NCBI GenBank assembly: GCA_030040035.1
Contig: JASHUJ010000211.1
Location: 1 to 5,090 of the forward strand
Direction of reading: 5' to 3'
DNA length: 5,090 nucleotides
Origin: Thermoplasmata archaeon
GTDB lineage: Archaea; Thermoplasmatota; Thermoplasmata; Lutacidiplasmatales; UBA184
Shown piece by piece: positions 1 to 5,065 of this stretch. The number at the start of each line of letters is the position of its first letter. Within the stretch, counting starts at the first letter, position 1. The notes below the pieces were generated by a model. The model did not search any database, had not been told where the DNA came from, and saw only the letters and a program-made list of their open reading frames with translations. The position numbers and the translations under genes are program-made.

Positions 1-284
1 AGATCGCGCGTCAGGGCGCTTCGAAGGTCTCGTCCCTGAACGACGAGCCCGGGGTCTCGTTCCAGCCGACCCTCCCGCGGGACGCGGGCCCGATGCCGGT
101 GCTCAAGGTCACGCTCCCGCAGGCCTTCGAGATCCTCCGCCGCACGTTCGGGATCGAGCCCACCGAGGGGCGCCTCGCGCTCCTCCCGGTCTGGGAGCTG
201 ACCTTGCGGCGTAAGGAAGGTCCGGGCAGCCGGATCCTCGAGCTCGACGCGGCCACGGGCAAGATCCTGAAAGGGGACTTCTGA
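1..284 (+). CDS. C-terminal part of an unidentified protein with a PepSY-like end (5' truncated)
   Basis: An open frame enters from the left edge (first full codon at 3) and stops at TGA 282-284, giving about 93 residues. An internal ATG at 93 exists, but the frame is open upstream of it with coherent protein-like sequence, so the gene very probably starts outside the window. The last ~60 residues contain an amphipathic helix (LPQAFEILRRTFGI) followed by a strand-turn pattern (PVWELTLRR, then RILELDAATGKIL). This helix, W/Y-strand, 'D-A-x-T-G-K-I-L' ending is what one sees in PepSY-type domains, which are often found in membrane or secreted proteins. The resemblance is by eye; the fragment is too short to name a function. 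No signal peptide or membrane segment is visible in this portion. It is not rpl11, which often precedes rpl1 in archaea. It is separated from rpl1 by 121 bp with its own promoter, so it is probably not part of the stalk operon. Confidence 0.6.
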   Translation, partial: IARQGASKVSSLNDEPGVSFQPTLPRDAGPMPVLKVTLPQAFEILRRTFGIEPTEGRLALLPVWELTLRRKEGPGSRILELDAATGKILKGDF

Positions 285-289
285 ACGAC

Positions 290-324
290 CGGGCCGGGAC
301 GTCCCGCACGCGCTTCGCGGCCCG
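290..324 (+). terminator. GC-rich inverted repeat after the upstream gene (possible 3'-end structure)
   Basis: A perfect 7-bp arm pair, 290-296 (CGGGCCG) and 318-324 (CGGCCCG), lies 5 nt after the stop at 284. The 21-nt loop contains its own small dyads (GGGAC/GTCCC at 296-305 and CGCG-CTT-CGCG at 309-319). There is no T-tract right after it, which archaeal intrinsic termination normally uses, so terminator function is only suggested by position. The GC-rich context makes chance stems common. Confidence 0.25.
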
Positions 325-334
325 ACGCCTTCGA

Positions 335-349
335 GAGCCGCGAGGGCTC
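335..349 (+). promoter_or_regulatory. Dyad abutting the stalk-operon TATA box (possible operator)
   Basis: A perfect inverted repeat, GAGCC (335-339), 5-nt spacer GCGAG, GGCTC (345-349), ends 2-3 bp upstream of the TATA box, where the BRE/TFB contact would lie. It could be a repressor or activator site, or the 3' hairpin of the upstream transcript. Five-bp arms are short for this base composition. Confidence 0.2.
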
Positions 350-351
350 AC

Positions 352-360
352 GCTTAAGTA
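352..360 (+). promoter_or_regulatory. Archaeal TATA box for the uL1-uL10-L12 operon
   Basis: GCTTAAGTA is the only AT-rich octamer-like element in a GC-rich gap and fits the archaeal box A (TTTAWATA-like). With the usual ~25-bp TATA-to-start distance, transcription would begin near 380-385, leaving a leader of about 20-25 nt. That leader includes the ribosome-binding site GGAG (394-397), 8 nt before the rpl1 ATG. No second TATA-like element is obvious before rpl10 or the L12 gene, so the three genes are probably one transcript. Confidence 0.55.
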
Positions 361-405
361 GGGAACTCTTTTCGGCGGCGCCGCGTTACCGCCGGAGAAG
401 CCCGT

Positions 406-1044
406 ATGCCGGACCGTTCCTCGCTCGAGGTCGTCACCGAAGCGCTCGGGAAGGGTACCGAGCGGAAGTTCTCGGAGACCGTCGAGCTCTCGATCAATCT
501 CAAGGACCTCGATCTGACGGTGCCGAAGAACCGCCTCGAGGACGAGATCCCGCTCCCCAACGGGCGGGGCAAGCCGGTGAAGGTCGCCGTGTTCGGTTCT
601 CCCGAACTCCTTCAGAAGGTCCGCGCGGTCGCGGACGTCGTCGTACCGGGGAACCAGATCGACGAGTTCGCGAAGGACAAGAAGTCCGCCAAGAAGATGG
701 TCGGTCAGGTCGACTTCTTCCTCGCGGAGGCGCCGCTCATGCCCACGATCGGTAAGCGCCTCGGTGTCGTGCTGGGGCCGCGCGGGAAGATGCCCCGGCC
801 GGTGCCGCCGGGCAGCGATCCCACGAACCTCGTGAACGCCCTCAAGCGCTCGATCCGCGTCCGGTCGAAGGGCAATCGCACGTTCCACGCCCCGGTGGGG
901 ACCCGGGGCATGAAGCCCGAGCAGATCGCCCAGAACGTCGACGCGGTGCTGAACCGGATCGTCGGCAAGCTCGAACGGGGCCGCACGAACATCGAGTCCG
1001 TCTACGTGAAGACCACGATGGGCCCGGCGATCCGACTCTGGTAG
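406..1044 (+). CDS. rpl1: Large-subunit ribosomal protein uL1 (L1)
   Basis: This 212-residue protein has the usual archaeal uL1 length. It binds 23S rRNA helices 76-78 to form the mobile L1 stalk that handles E-site tRNA, and in methanococci also represses its own operon. The N-terminal part (about 1-65) carries the conserved KFSETVELSINLKDLDL stretch (21-37). Domain II (about 66-156) carries the family signature LGPRGKMPRPVP (123-134). The C-terminal return to domain I has HAPVGTRGMKPEQIAQNV (161-178) and TTMGPAIR (203-210), whose Thr-Met-Gly belongs to the rRNA-contact surface known from L1 structures. The ATG at 406 is preceded by GGAG at 394-397 and starts the expected first helix; no upstream in-frame extension is needed. 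It is the first gene of the stalk operon, and rpl10 begins 14 nt after its TAG. A stem-loop inside its 5' coding region may be the autoregulatory site. The identification is firm. Confidence 0.97.
   Translation: MPDRSSLEVVTEALGKGTERKFSETVELSINLKDLDLTVPKNRLEDEIPLPNGRGKPVKVAVFGSPELLQKVRAVADVVVPGNQIDEFAKDKKSAKKMVGQVDFFLAEAPLMPTIGKRLGVVLGPRGKMPRPVPPGSDPTNLVNALKRSIRVRSKGNRTFHAPVGTRGMKPEQIAQNVDAVLNRIVGKLERGRTNIESVYVKTTMGPAIRLW
424..486 (+). promoter_or_regulatory. Candidate L1 autoregulatory stem-loop inside the rpl1 coding region
   Basis: The mRNA can fold into an extended irregular hairpin. The inner stem is a perfect 7 bp (443-449 CGCTCGG with 458-464 CCGAGCG) closing an 8-nt loop. A 4-bp helix (437-440 with 472-475) is separated from it by an asymmetric internal loop of 2 nt (AG) against 7 nt (GAAGTTC). 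The outer helix is 9 bp with one bulged G481 (424-432 with 477-480 and 482-486). In Methanococcus, L1 represses its operon by binding a helix with an asymmetric internal loop about 30 nt inside the L1 gene, mimicking its rRNA site. Position and general shape match here; the exact loop bases do not clearly match, and codon constraint in GC-rich DNA could create the stems by chance. Confidence 0.35.
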
Positions 1045-1058
1045 TCGGGGGACGAACG

Positions 1059-1919
1059 ATGCCCGGTCGAGGTTCTGTCCGCGCGGAGAAGTTGACCCGC
1101 GTGGATGCGCTCTCCCAGCAGTTCCTCGGACACCCGCTGACGGCGGTCGTCGCCGTGCGCGGCGTACCGGCCGCGGCACTCCAGAAAATGCGGCGCGAAT
1201 TGCGCGCCCGCGGGACGCCGATCACGGTCGCGCCGAACAGCGCGATCCGCCACGCGCTCGAGAAGGCGGCGAGCGAGCGGTCGTCGTTGCGTCCGCTGCT
1301 CGAGCAGGTCCGCGACCAGACGGCGGTCCTTTCGGCGGAGGGGAACCCGTTCTCGCTCTACCAGCAGTTCCTGAAGACGCGCTCCCCGACTCCCGCCCGG
1401 GGAGGCGAGATCGCCCCGGCCGACATCCTCGTGCCGGCGCAGACGACCAACTTCAAGCCGGGCCCGATCGTCGGCGAGCTCCAGCACGCGGGATTCCCCG
1501 CGGCGATCGAGAAGGGGAAGGTCGTCCTGAAGAAGGACACCCTGATCGTGCACGCGGGTCAGCCGATCTCCCGCGAGGTCGCGGGCATGCTGACGCGGCT
1601 CGAGATCTTCCCGCTCGAGGTCGGGCTCAACCTGCGCGCCGTCGTCGACGGCGGGGTCTACTATCCGCCCGAGGTCCTGTCGGTCGACCTCGACGAGCGG
1701 CGGGCCGCGCTCGCCCGCGCCGCCCGCCAGGCGATCGGCCTCGCGGTCGAGGTCGGATACGCGACCCCCGCGACGCTCCCGGCGCTCGTCGCCCGCGCCC
1801 ACCGTCGGGCGCTCGCGGTCGCGATCGCCACAGGCTACGCGACGAAGGAGACGATCGAGCCGCTCTTCGCGAAGGCGATGCGCGAGGCCGCGGCCGTCGG
1901 CAAGCTCATAGGTCCCTAG
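1059..1919 (+). CDS. rpl10: Large-subunit ribosomal stalk protein uL10 (P0), without the usual acidic tail
   Basis: uL10 is the base of the ribosomal stalk: it binds 23S rRNA at the GTPase centre and carries L12 dimers. The protein is 286 residues, shorter than the ~310-350 usual for archaeal P0. The N-terminal rRNA-binding part has VAVRGVPAAALQKMRRELRARG (32-52, interrupted here only for description) and an APNSAIRHALE segment where others read KNTLIRRALE. The archaeal/eukaryotic insertion domain (about 108-186) contains TNFKPGPIVGELQ (130-142) and the GFPAAIEKGKV segment. A GL-NLRAVVDGG-YYPPEVL core segment closes the globular part (189-207). The spine (about 215-284) shows repeating helix units: ARQAIGLAVEVGYATPATL, then HRRALAVAIATGYATKETI, then AKAMREAAAVGKLIG. 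This fits three L12-dimer sites. It stops at IGP without the Ala-rich/charged hinge and GLGALFG-type tail. ATG 1059 follows a GGGGGA site (1047-1052) and the 14-nt gap after rpl1. Confidence 0.96.
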   Translation: MPGRGSVRAEKLTRVDALSQQFLGHPLTAVVAVRGVPAAALQKMRRELRARGTPITVAPNSAIRHALEKAASERSSLRPLLEQVRDQTAVLSAEGNPFSLYQQFLKTRSPTPARGGEIAPADILVPAQTTNFKPGPIVGELQHAGFPAAIEKGKVVLKKDTLIVHAGQPISREVAGMLTRLEIFPLEVGLNLRAVVDGGVYYPPEVLSVDLDERRAALARAARQAIGLAVEVGYATPATLPALVARAHRRALAVAIATGYATKETIEPLFAKAMREAAAVGKLIGP

Positions 1920-1938
1920 AGGTCCCCCCAAGAACCAC

Positions 1939-1942
1939 GGAG
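1939..1942 (+). promoter_or_regulatory. Ribosome-binding site that fixes the L12 start
   Basis: GGAG sits 8 nt before ATG 1951, the same spacing as for rpl1. An in-frame GTG at 1942 would add only Met-Arg-Thr and would overlap this site, so the ATG is preferred. The hexamer CGAACG directly before the ATG (1945-1950) is identical to that before the rpl10 ATG (1053-1058). Confidence 0.65.
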
Positions 1943-1950
1943 TGCGAACG

Positions 1951-2268
1951 ATGGAGTACGTGTACGGTGCCTTGCTGCTCAATGCCGCCGGAAAGCCGAT
2001 CGACGAGAAGGGCCTCAGCGGGGTGCTCGGCGCCGCGGGCGTCGCCCCCGACACCGCTCGGGTGAAAGCGCTGCTCGCGTCGCTCGAGGGCGTGAACCTC
2101 GCAGAACTCCTCGCGAAGGCCGAGACGTTCGCGGCGCCCGCGCCGGCAGCGGCCGCTCCGGCCGAGAAGAAGGAAGGCAAGGGCGAGAAGAAGGAAGAGG
2201 AGAAGAAGGAGGAGAAGGGCGTCTCCGAAGAGGAAGCCGCCGAGGGACTCTCCGCCCTCTTCGGCTGA
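1951..2268 (+). CDS. rpl12: Large-subunit ribosomal stalk protein P1 (archaeal L12)
   Basis: Archaeal P1/L12 forms dimers that bind the uL10 spine; its flexible tail recruits the elongation-factor GTPases aEF1A and aEF2. From ATG 1951 it is 105 residues, the typical size. Residues 1-58 form the helical dimerisation domain, opening with the hallmark MEYVYGALLL and continuing with GKPIDEKGLSGVLGAAGV and LASLEGVNLAELL. Residues 59-70 are an Ala/Pro linker, and 71-97 a Lys/Glu-rich hinge encoded by a nearly pure purine stretch (an unbroken 35-nt purine run at 2185-2219). The last residues, SEEEAAEGLSALFG, are the conserved factor-binding tail. It is the last gene of the operon, 31 nt after rpl10. 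No separate promoter is visible, so the extra copies of L12 needed per ribosome presumably come from stronger translation. Since uL10 here has no such tail, this protein would supply all factor-binding tails of the stalk. Confidence 0.96.
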   Translation: MEYVYGALLLNAAGKPIDEKGLSGVLGAAGVAPDTARVKALLASLEGVNLAELLAKAETFAAPAPAAAAPAEKKEGKGEKKEEEKKEEKGVSEEEAAEGLSALFG

Positions 2269-2275
2269 GTCCTCG

Positions 2276-2356
2276 GGCGGACCGTCCCGCCGTCGATCTC
2301 CCGCGAAACCACTTCCTGCGCGCCCGATCGTTACCGCCGGCCCTCCGTCGGCCGGC
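2276..2356 (+). terminator. Possible 3'-end hairpins after the stalk operon
   Basis: Two GC-rich inverted repeats follow the L12 stop (2266-2268). A short one is GGCGG (2276-2280) with CCGCC (2287-2291) and a 6-nt loop. A stronger one is GCCGGCC (2336-2342) with GGCCGGC (2350-2356), 7 bp and a 7-nt loop. Neither is followed by a T-run on the + strand, so an archaeal U-tract terminator is not demonstrated. They may protect the mRNA 3' end or be chance GC dyads. Confidence 0.25.
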
Positions 2357-2397
2357 ACTCCGCGCCCACGCTCGCCCGCTCTTGACAGTGAGAAGAC

Positions 2398-2438
2398 GGG
2401 AAGGGGTTCGTCGGGCCCCTCCCGATGGGAAGGGCCCG
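2398..2438 (-). terminator. Strong stem just after the thermopsin stop codon, with an overlapping alternative hairpin
   Basis: In the minus-strand RNA, 2438-2427 can pair with 2423-2412 to give 12 continuous pairs including one G-U wobble (2431/2419) around a 3-nt loop. This starts 12 nt beyond the TAG at 2453-2451. On the + strand the same wobble position is a C-A mismatch, so the fold is better in the thermopsin transcript. A pyrimidine-rich trailer (2406-2384 read on the minus strand) follows, but no pure T-tract. A second hairpin, 2398-2406 with 2416-2423 (8 bp, one bulge, 9-nt loop), shares bases with the first, so only one can form at a time. Confidence 0.4.
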
Positions 2439-2450
2439 CGGTCGACGCGC

Positions 2451-5018
2451 CTACGGTTTGCAGACGATGTGGACGACCACCGTGCTCGTCGAGACCGTGA
2501 CGGCTCCGCTCGAGGGGGTCTCGATGTACCCGCCGATCGGGGTCACCGCGAAGCTGTAGATCCCGCTCGGCGCCCAGAAGTTCATCGTCGCGCTCGTGCT
2601 CGTCTGCGTGTAGCCGTTGAACGTCACGGACCACGCCGTGCCCGCCGGTAGCCCGGTCTCGGTGAACTTCACGTTGTACAGCGCGACCGTAATCAGGGGG
2701 TGCGCGTCCCCGCCGAGGACGATGTAGCCGCCGTCATCGTACGGCAGCACCCCGTACGGGTCCTGCGCGGTCCCGTAGTTCCACCAGTAGTTCCCGCCCT
2801 CCCAGCTCAAGCCGAGGATGCTGCCCGAGAGGTGGAAGCCGTTCTTGGTGTACACGTCGCTCGAGGGCTGCACCTTGACGTTCCACTGATTGATGTTCAG
2901 CTGGAATCCGCCGGTGTAGAAGTTCTCCGGGAACTCGATCGCCGTCACCGGGGTGAGGAACGCGTTGTTGAAGATCACGTCGTTCGACTCGAACTCCCAG
3001 AGGGCGGGCCACGCTCCGTAGTTGAGGACGTCCGCGGAGCTGGCGGAGACCACCGGGGTGGCGACGAACGTGTTGCCCCAGATCACATTCTCGCCGCCGC
3101 CCGACGTGGTGATCCCGTCCGACTCGACGAGGAACGTGTTCCCCGCGATCAGGTTGTTCGTGGAGTTCCACAGGTAGATCGACGCCGGCTCGCCGAAGGA
3201 GCCGAACGAGGCGAACCATCCCGAGAGGTCGGTGCTGCCAACGATCGAGACGTGGGAGGCGCCGTAGAGCTCGATGTTGAGCTGGTCGGTGTACGGGAGT
3301 CCGTCGACGTTCAACCGGGCCCCGAGGATCTGGCTCTCGGTGTAGTCGACCTGGAACGCCGGGAGGTTGTACGCCGTCACGTACGCCGTCGTGTCGATGA
3401 GGTAGATGCCCGGGAACACCTGGAAGTCGTAGTCGTTGATCTCGCCGAAGAGCGAGTTCACCGTGGCCGGTCCGTTGTCGAGCACGTACGGGTTCTTCTC
3501 GGTCCCCGAGCCTCCGGGCTGGGAGATCGCCGCCAGCTGGCTATTCGACTCCGCCCAGAGCGGCGTGTAGTCCCCGAGCGACGGACTGCTCGCAAGCGAG
3601 ACCGTCCACGTGCCGCCCGACGTGTAGGTCGCCGCCGCCGGCGAGTGATCGGCCAAGAGGAACTCGAAGCTATACGCGCCCGGCGGGAGGTTGTAGACCG
3701 TCGGTCCACTCACCGGTGTCGGGCCCCAGCCCGCTGCGCTCGCGTTGAACGTCGCGCCCGGGCTCGCGAACACGAACGCGTTCGTCGGGGCCAGGTTCAA
3801 CGTGATCGTCTCCTCGCCCTGCTGCGCGCCCGCGACCCCCCAGAGCGGATACAGCATCGACGGACCGCTGCCGAGCTCGGCCACGGGGTTCGGCCCCGCG
3901 GTCGCATATTCGGCGATCCCCTCGGACGTCTCGCCCGTGTCCGTGCCGAAGTCGTACGCGGAGGGCACGGTCTCGTAGGTCTTCGAGCCGTTCGGAAGGA
4001 TCCAGAGGCCCATCGAGCCCGAGATCTGGAAGAGGGTCGTCGACGATCCACCGCCCGGTCCCCCGAGCATGATCTCGGCGTCGTTCAGGAGGAAGTCGGT
4101 GTCGCCGACCTGCTGGCCGTTGATCTGGTTGAGCGGCTGCGGGGCGTTCCCGTACGGGTGGGGCTCGGAGTTGAACTCCACGAAGTCGTACGACCCCGAG
4201 AACGCGGGGCCGGTCGACGGCACCACGGTGTAGTTGAAGTAGACCGTGGAGCGCCCGTGGTCGATCGAGAGGTTGTTGTAGGTGATGACGGTGAACGGCG
4301 TCGGCACGTGGAACGAAGGACCTTGGGCGAAGTAGAGCACCGGTGCCGCGACCACGCCGCCGGGCCCGTGCGCGTAGACCGAGTTCGAGGTGAACGTGAA
4401 CGACGGGCTCGAGAAGTTCCAGACGTTGTCCTCGAAGGAGAGCGTCTGGGAGCTCTCGGCGTAGATCGGGACGTTCTGCAGCCAGAACTGGTAGCTGTCG
4501 TTCCCGAACAGGTCGATGTTCGTCGTCACCGTGTTGAGCTGCATCGTGAACTCATCGGGAGCCGACGAGGTGACGTAGAGCGGCTCGACCGAGTTGAGCG
4601 TGACCGACGCCTCGACGCTCCGCGTGTAGGTGATCGTCCCCACGTTCGTCCCGTGGACGTCCTCGATCCCGAAGTCGCCCAGGCCCATCGGGGCGGGGGT
4701 GTTGTTGTAGAGCGGCGTCACCACGCTGTTTTGGACGGCCACGTGGGCGCCGAAGTTCGGTAGAAAAGCATCCTTGGAGGGAACGTTCGCCGCTTTCAGT
4801 TCCGAGAGTACCCGATTTTGAAGCGAGGCCGGCGCCGAGTGGGCCGACGCGGCGGACGGCGCCGAGGCGCCCGCCGATGCCCCGCTCGAGTGGACGGGAG
4901 CGACCACGGCGCCGGTTTCTCCCGAACCTCCGACGCGCAGCGCCGAGGCGCCCGGCAACACCATCGTGGCTACGACCGCGGCGACGACCAGCAGCAGAAG
5001 CTTGCTGTGGCTTGACAT
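2451..5018 (-). CDS. Secreted thermopsin-family (peptidase A5) protein with a NosD-like beta-helix
   Basis: Thermopsins are pepstatin-sensitive acid proteases exported by acidophilic archaea. This 855-residue protein starts with a signal peptide: SHSK, hydrophobic core 7-21, and a likely cleavage after ASA (24-26). An Ala/Ser/Gly-rich linker (about 43-66) follows. The thermopsin domain (about 70-375) shows APMGLGDFGIEDVHG (109-123), FTMQLNTV (157-164), YQFWLQNV (176-183), NDAEIMLGGPGGGSSTT (312-328) and VPSAYDFGTDTGETSEG (351-367). A beta-rich section (about 376-500) is followed by repeat-rich sequence (about 505-775) with STNNLIAGNTF, SNDVIFNNAF and GGNYWWNYG...DPYG...PY..GGYIVLGGDAHPL, typical of NosD-like right-handed beta-helices. 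An Ig/FnIII-like unit, FTETGLPAGTAWSVTFNG (785-802) to 852, ends it. There are about eight N-glycosylation sequons (N105, 173, 201, 249, 262, 343, 425, 618), few Lys/Arg, one Cys (853) and no C-terminal membrane anchor. Protease activity is inferred from family. Confidence 0.9.
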   Translation of the reverse strand: MSSHSKLLLLVVAAVVATMVLPGASALRVGGSGETGAVVAPVHSSGASAGASAPSAASAHSAPASLQNRVLSELKAANVPSKDAFLPNFGAHVAVQNSVVTPLYNNTPAPMGLGDFGIEDVHGTNVGTITYTRSVEASVTLNSVEPLYVTSSAPDEFTMQLNTVTTNIDLFGNDSYQFWLQNVPIYAESSQTLSFEDNVWNFSSPSFTFTSNSVYAHGPGGVVAAPVLYFAQGPSFHVPTPFTVITYNNLSIDHGRSTVYFNYTVVPSTGPAFSGSYDFVEFNSEPHPYGNAPQPLNQINGQQVGDTDFLLNDAEIMLGGPGGGSSTTLFQISGSMGLWILPNGSKTYETVPSAYDFGTDTGETSEGIAEYATAGPNPVAELGSGPSMLYPLWGVAGAQQGEETITLNLAPTNAFVFASPGATFNASAAGWGPTPVSGPTVYNLPPGAYSFEFLLADHSPAAATYTSGGTWTVSLASSPSLGDYTPLWAESNSQLAAISQPGGSGTEKNPYVLDNGPATVNSLFGEINDYDFQVFPGIYLIDTTAYVTAYNLPAFQVDYTESQILGARLNVDGLPYTDQLNIELYGASHVSIVGSTDLSGWFASFGSFGEPASIYLWNSTNNLIAGNTFLVESDGITTSGGGENVIWGNTFVATPVVSASSADVLNYGAWPALWEFESNDVIFNNAFLTPVTAIEFPENFYTGGFQLNINQWNVKVQPSSDVYTKNGFHLSGSILGLSWEGGNYWWNYGTAQDPYGVLPYDDGGYIVLGGDAHPLITVALYNVKFTETGLPAGTAWSVTFNGYTQTSTSATMNFWAPSGIYSFAVTPIGGYIETPSSGAVTVSTSTVVVHIVCKP

Positions 5019-5040
5019 GACGCGCGAAGAGGCGACCCGC

Positions 5041-5048
5041 TCATAAAG
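5041..5048 (-). promoter_or_regulatory. TATA-like element of the thermopsin gene
   Basis: On the minus strand this reads CTTTATGA, preceded by GCGGA. Its centre lies about 26 bp from the ATG at 5018, the usual archaeal TATA-to-start-site distance. Transcription would therefore begin at or within a few bases of the start codon. The bases between (GCGTC directly before ATG) contain no purine-rich ribosome-binding site, which agrees with a leaderless mRNA. Confidence 0.5.
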
Positions 5049-5052
5049 TCCG

Positions 5053-5065
5053 CCTGACCGGCAGG
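5053..5065. promoter_or_regulatory. Small dyad upstream of the thermopsin TATA element
   Basis: CCTG (5053-5056), spacer ACCGG, CAGG (5062-5065) forms a short palindrome about 5 bp upstream of the TATA-like element, where BRE-proximal regulators could bind. Four-bp arms are weak evidence. The window ends at 5090, so any longer operator pattern or a divergent gene cannot be judged. Confidence 0.15.

Noticed and set aside
109..1179. Minus-strand open frame (356 codons) opposite rpl1
   Set aside because: Arg/Pro/Asp-rich product without recognisable motifs, covering the certain uL1 gene, its promoter and part of rpl10.
1942..1950. GTG start giving L12 three extra residues (Met-Arg-Thr)
   Set aside because: It overlaps the GGAG ribosome-binding site. 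Archaeal L12 proteins begin MEYVY, and the ATG at 1951 has correct spacing.
2185..2219. 35-nt uninterrupted purine run, including AAGGAGG at 2206-2212 that resembles a strong ribosome-binding site
   Set aside because: Explained by the Lys/Glu codons of the L12 hinge; no start codon with a credible frame follows at proper spacing.
1002..2312. Minus-strand open frame (436 codons) opposite rpl10 and L12
   Set aside because: Low-complexity Arg/Gly/Ser-rich product spanning two certain ribosomal genes on the other strand; a compositional artefact.
2382..2387. TTGACA, a bacterial -35-like hexamer
   Set aside because: No matching -10 element or downstream gene on that strand, and the genome is archaeal; a chance match.
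2382..2651. Small + strand open frame (89 codons) after the stalk operon
   Set aside because: Runs antisense into the thermopsin 3' end, has an Arg-rich product without motifs, and no supporting ribosome-binding site.
2700..4763. Long + strand open frame (687 codons) opposite the thermopsin gene
   Set aside because: Its product is an Arg/Val/Glu-rich string without domains or a ribosome-binding site, as expected for an antisense shadow of a GC-rich gene. The minus-strand protein shows clear family motifs throughout.
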